Assembly: GCF_014645895.1 (NCBI RefSeq)
Contig: NZ_BMMP01000013.1
Span: 62,001 to 126,000 of the forward strand
Reading direction: 5' to 3'
Source of the DNA: Streptomyces daqingensis
GTDB taxonomy: Bacteria > Actinomycetota > Actinomycetes > Streptomycetales > Streptomycetaceae
DNA length: 64,000 nt
Below, piece after piece: positions 59,096-64,000 of this stretch. The notes below the pieces were generated by a model. It was not told where the DNA came from. It saw only the letters and a list, made by a program, of their open reading frames with translations, and made no database searches. Numbering within the stretch: the stretch's first letter is position 1; each line of letters opens with the position of its first letter. Made by a program: the position numbers and the translations under genes.

Positions 59096-59392
59096 ATGAA
59101 TGCCATGAACGTAGTGGTGTTTCTTCTGGCCCTGGGCATCACTTGTCGTATTACACGACTCATAACGAAGGATACGCTCGCCGCCGGATTCCGCTCCTGG
59201 ACGGCCCAACGGTTCGGCGACGACTCGAAGTTCGCCTATCTCGTCACGTGCAGCTGGTGCACGAGCGTCTGGGTGGCCGCCGCCGTGGTACCCGTCGCTT
59301 TTCTCGCGGGGAACACGGTCGCATTCCAGGCGGTGGCGATGGTGCTGACACTTTCCTATCTCAGCGGCGTGGCGTCCAACTGGCTCGACTAG
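59096..59392 (+). CDS. DUF1360 small membrane protein
   Basis: 98 residues with two hydrophobic segments (about 5-22 and 57-85) and the family motif LVTCSWCTSVWVAAAVVPVA (CxxC-type pair). DUF1360 proteins occur mostly in phages and mobile regions and in some bacterial genomes next to them; function unknown. ATG 59096 or 59105 (MNVVVFLL) can start it. Base composition in 59130-59260 is a little lower in GC than in the flanks. Confidence 0.82.
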   Translation: MNAMNVVVFLLALGITCRITRLITKDTLAAGFRSWTAQRFGDDSKFAYLVTCSWCTSVWVAAAVVPVAFLAGNTVAFQAVAMVLTLSYLSGVASNWLD

Positions 59393-59669
59393 AGCCGAGT
59401 TTTCCGTTCCGCGCCGCGGTTTCGGGTGTCGGACGGATAGGAACCGGGGAAACTCCGGGCGACGGGGAGAAACCATTCGCACCCCTTCCCCGGGCGAGCC
59501 CCCCTTCCCTGGCCCCGTACTCCCGGCTTCCACCGTCGCACCGCCCTTCATCGCCGACTTCCGGGCGTGCGGCTCGCTTTCAAAGACCCGCCGGAGTCGG
59601 CCACGGAAGTGCGATGGATGACGCGGCCGGGCGGGGCACCCGGGCCGGGCAGACTGAAGGAGAATTCCG

Positions 59670-59828
59670 ATGGGATGCAACTGCGGCGGACGCAATCGCC
59701 GGACAGCCACCGTCTACCGCCTGGTGCTGCCGAACGGGGCGGAGCGCGACTACGTCACCCGCCAGGAGGCCGAGGCGGCGAGACAGCGGAGGGGCGGCAC
59801 GGGAAGGATAGTCGCCGTCAACCGCTAG
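59670..59828 (+). CDS. 52-residue CNCGG small protein, phage-type
   Basis: ATG 59670 follows GAAGGAGA. The product starts MGCNCGGRNRRTATVYRLVL, then PNGAERDYVTRQEAEAARQR and ends IVAVNR. A Cys-Asn-Cys-Gly-Gly start followed by a short domain of the form YRL.LPNGAERDY resembles small phage proteins found next to tail or structural genes. The ribosome site and intact frame make it a real gene. It lies 277 bases after DUF1360. Confidence 0.72.
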   Translation: MGCNCGGRNRRTATVYRLVLPNGAERDYVTRQEAEAARQRRGGTGRIVAVNR

Positions 59829-60693
59829 CGATGCGTCCACGCTGATCAGCGGCTCCCAGTCCGGGTCCGGGCGGGGAGCCGTACGGGGTCGGCGCCAGGT
59901 CGCCCGATGCCGGCGTGCTCTTCGGAGCGCGTCGGCATTGTCGTGCACCAAAACAATCCATACGATTACCTGAATGCGGTCCGCCCGAAACGCAGGGCGC
60001 ACAACGGGCGCCCTCCGCAGGCGCGTTGAGACGCACGAGTGCGCCGCTGTTTCAAGCCGCCGTGCTTGACACCGCCGGTCCAATCTCCATTCCCCGGACT
60101 GGACAACGCAGTTCCGTACCAGACGCAAACCCCGGCCGCCACCGAGAAGTTCACCGGTCCTCGGAAAGGGCCGTCCCCCGCGGCCCCATCCCGCACACCG
60201 CAACTGCCGCCAGGGGGCGCACACTTCCGGTACGGGAGAGGAGCACGGGCGCATCGGCGTTCCGCGCGCTCCAGAAAGGGAGCACGAGAGTTCCCGTGAA
60301 CGGCGTCGCGCACTCCGGAAGCGGCGGAAAAACGCCCTCTCCTCGACATGATCCGGCCCGATTCCCCGCGTGTTCAGGACTTTCACAGCAGTGCGCCGTA
60401 GTGCGTCCGCTTCACTGAATCGCACCCCCTCGCTCCGTACCGCGCTCCGCCATACGGGCGTTATCGGCGCCGCGGGTATGGCTCGTGCCCCGATTCGGGC
60501 GCCTACTTGAGATGTCGCCGGGTGAAAGGCGCCGGGCCGGCGGCCCGAACCGCTGTCCCCTGTAGCCGAGTTCGCCTGTTCTCCCCTCCGCCCGGCGAGA
60601 ACGAGGAAGGGCGCAGGCATCAGACCGTCCGGAGCTGGAATTCCGCCAGCCCGCGGTTCCGTGAATTCCGCACCGTTGTGAGAGAGGCCTTCC
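59829..60693. other. 865-base region without a gene before the Ig-repeat gene
   Basis: No supported gene. It contains an AT-richer pocket (59935-59975) with a good promoter, and GC-rich unstructured sequence after it. A 127-codon minus-strand frame (59966-60349) has no recognisable domain. The long 5' untranslated space before such a large gene is unusual. Confidence 0.5.
59938..59966 (+). promoter_or_regulatory. Promoter-like -35/-10 pair
   Basis: TTGTCG (59938-59943) and TACGAT (59961-59966), 17 bases apart, in an AT-rich pocket. It would transcribe rightward toward the Ig-repeat gene, about 700 bases downstream, or into an unrecognised small RNA. Confidence 0.5.
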
Positions 60694-63600
60694 ATGCCCA
60701 GCACCACCACGACCATATCCTCGGCACCCGACCCGTCGGTGTGCGGCGAACCCGTCACGTTCACCGCGCAGGTGACGGTGGACCCGCCCGACACGGGCAC
60801 GCCGACAGGCACGGTCACGTTCATCGTCAGTGACGACGGCCCGTCGCTGACCGTCCCGCTGGACGGAGCCGGCCAGGCGCAGGCCGTCTTCGACGACCTC
60901 AGCGTGGGTGTGCACGACGCCGTCGCCGTGTACTCCGGCGACGGCACGTTCGACCCCTCGTCGTCCCCTCTCGACACGCACACGGTCAACCCGGCGCCGT
61001 CGACCACAGCGGTGAGCGCGAGCCCGGACCCCTCCGTCTGCGGTCAGCTCGTGACGCTCTGCGCGGACGTCACCATCGACGCGCCGGGTGAGGGCACGCC
61101 CACCGGCGACGTCGTCTTCACCGGCCCCGGGGGGTTCACCGAGACGGCGACGCTCGACGCCGGCGGCCAAGCATGCGTGTCCACTACGGAGTTGACGTCG
61201 GGAACGGTCACGGCGACCTACGAGGGCGACGACTGCGCGGACGGATCGGCGGGCACGTTCGACGTCACCGTGGGCCCGGCGGACTCCACCACGACCGTCA
61301 CGGCGAACCCGAACCCGGCCGTCTGCGGCGAACTCGTGGAAGTGTGCGCCGTCGTCACCACCGACGCCCCTGGCGTCGGCACCCCCACGGGATCGGTCAC
61401 GTTCACCGCCGACGGCGGCTTCAGCCAGACCGTCACGCTCGACGGCACCGGCCAGGCGTGCCTGACGAGCAATGGTCTGCCCGACGGGACCGTCACCGCC
61501 ACCTACAACGGCGACGCGTGCAACCTCTCCTCTGTCGGCACCGTCGACCTCGTCGTCGAACTGGCGGAGAGCAGCACCCTCCTCACGGCGAGCCCGAACC
61601 CGGCCGTGTGCGGTGAGCCCGTGACGCTGTGCGCGTTCGTCACCGCCGACGCGCCCAGCACCGGAACGCCCACCGGAACCGTCACCTTCACCGGCCCCGG
61701 CGGCTTCAGCCAGACCGTCACGATCGGCGGCGGCCAGGCGTGCCTGACGAGCAACGTGCTGGCCGCGGGCCCGTACACGGCGACCTACGACGGCGACGCC
61801 TGCTTCAACGGCTCCTCCGCCGGCGTCGACCTCGCCCTCACCCCTGCCGACACCACGACCACGGTCACGCTCGACCCGGCCTCGTCCGTGTGCGGCGAGC
61901 AGGTGGAGGTCTGCGCGTTCGTCACCGCGGACGCGCCCAGCACCGGAACGCCCACCGGAACCGTCACCTTCACCGGCCCCGGCGGCTTCAGCCAGACCGT
62001 CTCCCTGGGCGGGGGCCAGGCGTGCCTGACGACGTCGGCGCTGTCGAGCGGAGTGCTCGTCGCCACGTACAACGGCGACGGCTGCAACAGCGGCTCCGCC
62101 GGCTCGGCCACTGTCACCGTCGACCCGGCCGACACGGCGACGGCTCTGACCGTCGACCCCGCGACCTCCGTGTGCGGGCAGTCGGTGCAGCTGTGCGCCA
62201 CCGTCACCACCGAACCGCCCGGCTCGGGCACACCCACCGGAACCGTCACCTTCACCGGCCCCGGCGGACTCAACACCACGGTGACGCTGGACGGTTCGGG
62301 CCAGGCCTGCGTCACCACCGCGACCCTGGAGACGGGAACCGTCACCGCCACCTACAACGGCGACCCCTGCCACTCCGGTTCGGGTGACACCGCCGGCGTC
62401 ACCGTCGACCCGGCTGACACGGCCACCGTGGTCTCGGCGGTCCCCGACCCGTCCGTGTGCGGCGAGTCGGTGCAGCTGTGCGCCACCGTCACCACCGAAC
62501 CGCCCGGCTCGGGCACACCCACCGGAACCGTCACCTTCAGCGGCCCCGGCGGGCTCAACACCACGGTGACGCTGGACGGTTCGGGCCAGGCCTGCGTCAC
62601 CACCGCGACCCTGGAGACGGGAACCGTCACCGCCACCTACAACGGTGACAGCCCCTGCTTCGCCGGATCGGCCGGCACGTTCGCTGTGACGGTCGGCCCC
62701 GCCGCGACCACCACCGCCGTCACCGCCGACGTGAACCCGTCGGTCTGCGGGCAGCCTGTCGAGCTGTGCGCCACCGTCACCACCGACGCACCGGGCTCGG
62801 GCACGCCCACCGGGAGCGTCACCTTCACCGGCCCGGGCGGACTCGCCGAGACCGTCACGCTCGACGCCCTCGGCCAGGCCTGTACGACCACCGCCGAGCT
62901 GGAGACCGGCACCGTCACCGCCACCTACAACGGCGACGTCTGCCACGACCCCTCGACGGGCACGCTCGGCGTCACCGTCGGCCCGGCCTCGACGACCACC
63001 ACCGTCACCGCGTCCCCGGATCCGTCGGTGTGCGGCCAGTCCGTCGAGGTCTGCGCCACCGTGACCGTCGACGAGCCCGGAGCGGGAACGCCGACCGGCA
63101 CCGTCACGTTCACCCTGCCCAGCGGCGCGGAGACCACCGTGTCCGTGGACGGTTCGGGTGAAGCGTGCTTCAACACGACGGGGCTGACGGACGGCGCTGT
63201 CGTCGCCGTCTACAACGGCGACCCCTGTGCGGCCGCATCGACGGGGACGTTCACCGTCACCGTGGCTCCGGCGGCCACGGCCACCTCGGTCACGGCGCTC
63301 CCGACGCCCTCGGTCTGCGGGCAGAGCGTCACCCTGTGCGCCACCGTCACCACCGAAGCACCCGGCTCGGGCACGCCCACCGGCACCGTCACCTTCACCG
63401 GCCCCGGCGGGCTCAACACCACGGCGACGCTGGACGGTTCGGGTGAAGCGTGCGTCACCACGACCGTGCTGGCCTCCGGCACCGTCACCGCCACCTACAA
63501 CGGCGAGAGCCCCTGCTTCGCCGGATCGGCCGGATCCACCACCGTCACCGTCGATCCGGCCGGCAGCTCGACGGCGCTCACCGCCTTCCCGGCGACCTCG

Positions 63601-64000
63601 GTCTGCGGGCAGAGCGTGACCCTGTGCGCGGCCGTCACCACGGCGGCGCCCGGGTCCGGCACACCCACCGGCACCGTCACCTTCACCGGGCCCGGCGGAC
63701 TCAGCCAGACCGCCGCACTAGACGGCACCGGCCAGGCCTGCATCACCACCAGCAGCCTCGCCACCGGGACCGTCACCGCCACCTACGGCGGCGACGCCTG
63801 CCACCTCGGCTCCTCCGGAACGCGGGCCGTCACCGTCAACCCGGCCGCGACGGCCACAGCCGTCGACGTCTCCCCCGATCCGTCGGTGTGCGGCCAGAGC
63901 GTGGAGGTCTGCGCCACCGTCACCACCAACGCGCCCGGCTCGGGCACGCCCACCGGCACCGTCACCTTCACCGGGCCCGGCGGGTTCAGCCAGACGGCCA
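60694..64000 (+). CDS. Giant Ig-like repeat protein, cysteine-rich, 3' partial
   Basis: Open from ATG 60694 (GAGAGG site about seven bases upstream) to the window end, at least 1,102 residues. It starts MPSTTTTISSAPDPSVCGEP directly in the first Ig-like unit. No Sec or Tat signal is seen. At least 12 units of about 95 residues follow, each like Big_3_5 (GTPTGTVTFTGPGGFSQTVT, then QACLTTS and VTATYNGD). From unit 2 on, each has up to four Cys: in VCG, LCA or VCA, QAC and usually GDxC. Unit 1 has only the first. A surface, phage-virion or adhesive fibre role is inferred. Confidence 0.85.
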   Translation, partial: MPSTTTTISSAPDPSVCGEPVTFTAQVTVDPPDTGTPTGTVTFIVSDDGPSLTVPLDGAGQAQAVFDDLSVGVHDAVAVYSGDGTFDPSSSPLDTHTVNPAPSTTAVSASPDPSVCGQLVTLCADVTIDAPGEGTPTGDVVFTGPGGFTETATLDAGGQACVSTTELTSGTVTATYEGDDCADGSAGTFDVTVGPADSTTTVTANPNPAVCGELVEVCAVVTTDAPGVGTPTGSVTFTADGGFSQTVTLDGTGQACLTSNGLPDGTVTATYNGDACNLSSVGTVDLVVELAESSTLLTASPNPAVCGEPVTLCAFVTADAPSTGTPTGTVTFTGPGGFSQTVTIGGGQACLTSNVLAAGPYTATYDGDACFNGSSAGVDLALTPADTTTTVTLDPASSVCGEQVEVCAFVTADAPSTGTPTGTVTFTGPGGFSQTVSLGGGQACLTTSALSSGVLVATYNGDGCNSGSAGSATVTVDPADTATALTVDPATSVCGQSVQLCATVTTEPPGSGTPTGTVTFTGPGGLNTTVTLDGSGQACVTTATLETGTVTATYNGDPCHSGSGDTAGVTVDPADTATVVSAVPDPSVCGESVQLCATVTTEPPGSGTPTGTVTFSGPGGLNTTVTLDGSGQACVTTATLETGTVTATYNGDSPCFAGSAGTFAVTVGPAATTTAVTADVNPSVCGQPVELCATVTTDAPGSGTPTGSVTFTGPGGLAETVTLDALGQACTTTAELETGTVTATYNGDVCHDPSTGTLGVTVGPASTTTTVTASPDPSVCGQSVEVCATVTVDEPGAGTPTGTVTFTLPSGAETTVSVDGSGEACFNTTGLTDGAVVAVYNGDPCAAASTGTFTVTVAPAATATSVTALPTPSVCGQSVTLCATVTTEAPGSGTPTGTVTFTGPGGLNTTATLDGSGEACVTTTVLASGTVTATYNGESPCFAGSAGSTTVTVDPAGSSTALTAFPATSVCGQSVTLCAAVTTAAPGSGTPTGTVTFTGPGGLSQTAALDGTGQACITTSSLATGTVTATYGGDACHLGSSGTRAVTVNPAATATAVDVSPDPSVCGQSVEVCATVTTNAPGSGTPTGTVTFTGPGGFSQTA
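60739..64000 (+). repeat. Tandem repeat array of about 285 bases per unit, 12 units seen
   Basis: The VCG codons begin at 60739, 61036, 61321, 61606, 61888, 62170, 62455, 62743, 63028, 63313, 63601 and 63886: spacing 282-297. Units 6 and 7 are nearly identical over 62185-62349 and 62470-62634, which indicates recent duplication or gene conversion. The array runs off the window. Confidence 0.93.

Noticed and set aside
59966..60349. 127-codon minus-strand frame in the large gap
   Set aside because: No recognisable domain or ribosome site; kept only as part of the unexplained region.
60412..62946. 844-codon open frame on the minus strand
   Set aside because: It mirrors the Ig-repeat gene on the plus strand, has Gly/Arg/Ala low-complexity composition, and shows no domain. 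The plus-strand frame has a ribosome site and clear Ig units.
60739..64000. Possible CRISPR-like array because of regular repeats
   Set aside because: Units are 285 bases and coding, with no short spacers; these are protein repeats.

Overview
The window looks like a stretch of chromosome from a streptomycete or close relative. It is very GC-rich throughout. Many starts are GTG, several gene pairs overlap by 1 to 4 bases (ATGA, GTGA, TGATG), and the families present are typical of that group: PspA with its small partner, DUF3043, a homodimeric-type pyruvate dehydrogenase E1, a 2-oxoacid dehydrogenase E2 with two lipoyl domains, the CbtA/CbtB pair and TerD. The left half matches the gene order I remember around nadA, pspA, pepA, lpdA, sucB and aceE in model Streptomyces (memory, not a search). 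I saw no rRNA, tRNA, CRISPR array or insertion sequence.

Layout. 1-9.5 kb: end of a secreted or membrane-type hypothetical, erpA, nadA, an acetyltransferase, a two-component system, pspA and its partner, a DUF3043 membrane protein coupled to a methyltransferase. 9.5-13.4 kb: lower-ligand steps of cobalamin synthesis (cobU fused to a metallo-beta-lactamase-like domain, cobT, cobS). 13.6-18.8 kb: pepA, lpdA, sucB. 19-24.2 kb: a winged-helix regulator, a methyltransferase, a damaged Uma2-type gene, a GntR regulator, an amidohydrolase. 24.5-28.5 kb: aceE and a WYL regulator. 28.5-36.5 kb: assorted methyltransferase, SDR, GNAT, TIGR01777, FAD oxidoreductase, DUF1992 and TetR genes.

36.7-43.4 kb is the clearest accessory operon: an Lrp-type regulator, an imidase/deacetylase-like hydrolase, an MFS permease, an SDR dehydrogenase and an unusual fusion of a ketopantoate-reductase-like domain to an M20 amidohydrolase. 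The last four genes are translationally coupled. It reads as uptake and breakdown of a cyclic imide or N-acylated compound. 43.7-49.9 kb holds a membrane M48/M56-type protease with a coupled small partner, a TerD protein and an NhaA-DsbA fusion. 50-54.8 kb is a B12-responsive block: one cobalamin riboswitch before cbtBA and a second, on the other strand, before metE. A lone P450 and a 748-residue immunity-like multidomain protein follow.

The right end (59-64 kb) is the least explained part. Two small phage-type genes (DUF1360 and a CNCGG protein) precede an 865-base non-coding stretch and then a very large gene that leaves the window. That gene encodes at least 12 tandem Ig-like units, most with four conserved cysteines, and has no visible signal peptide. 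It is the best candidate for something undescribed here.
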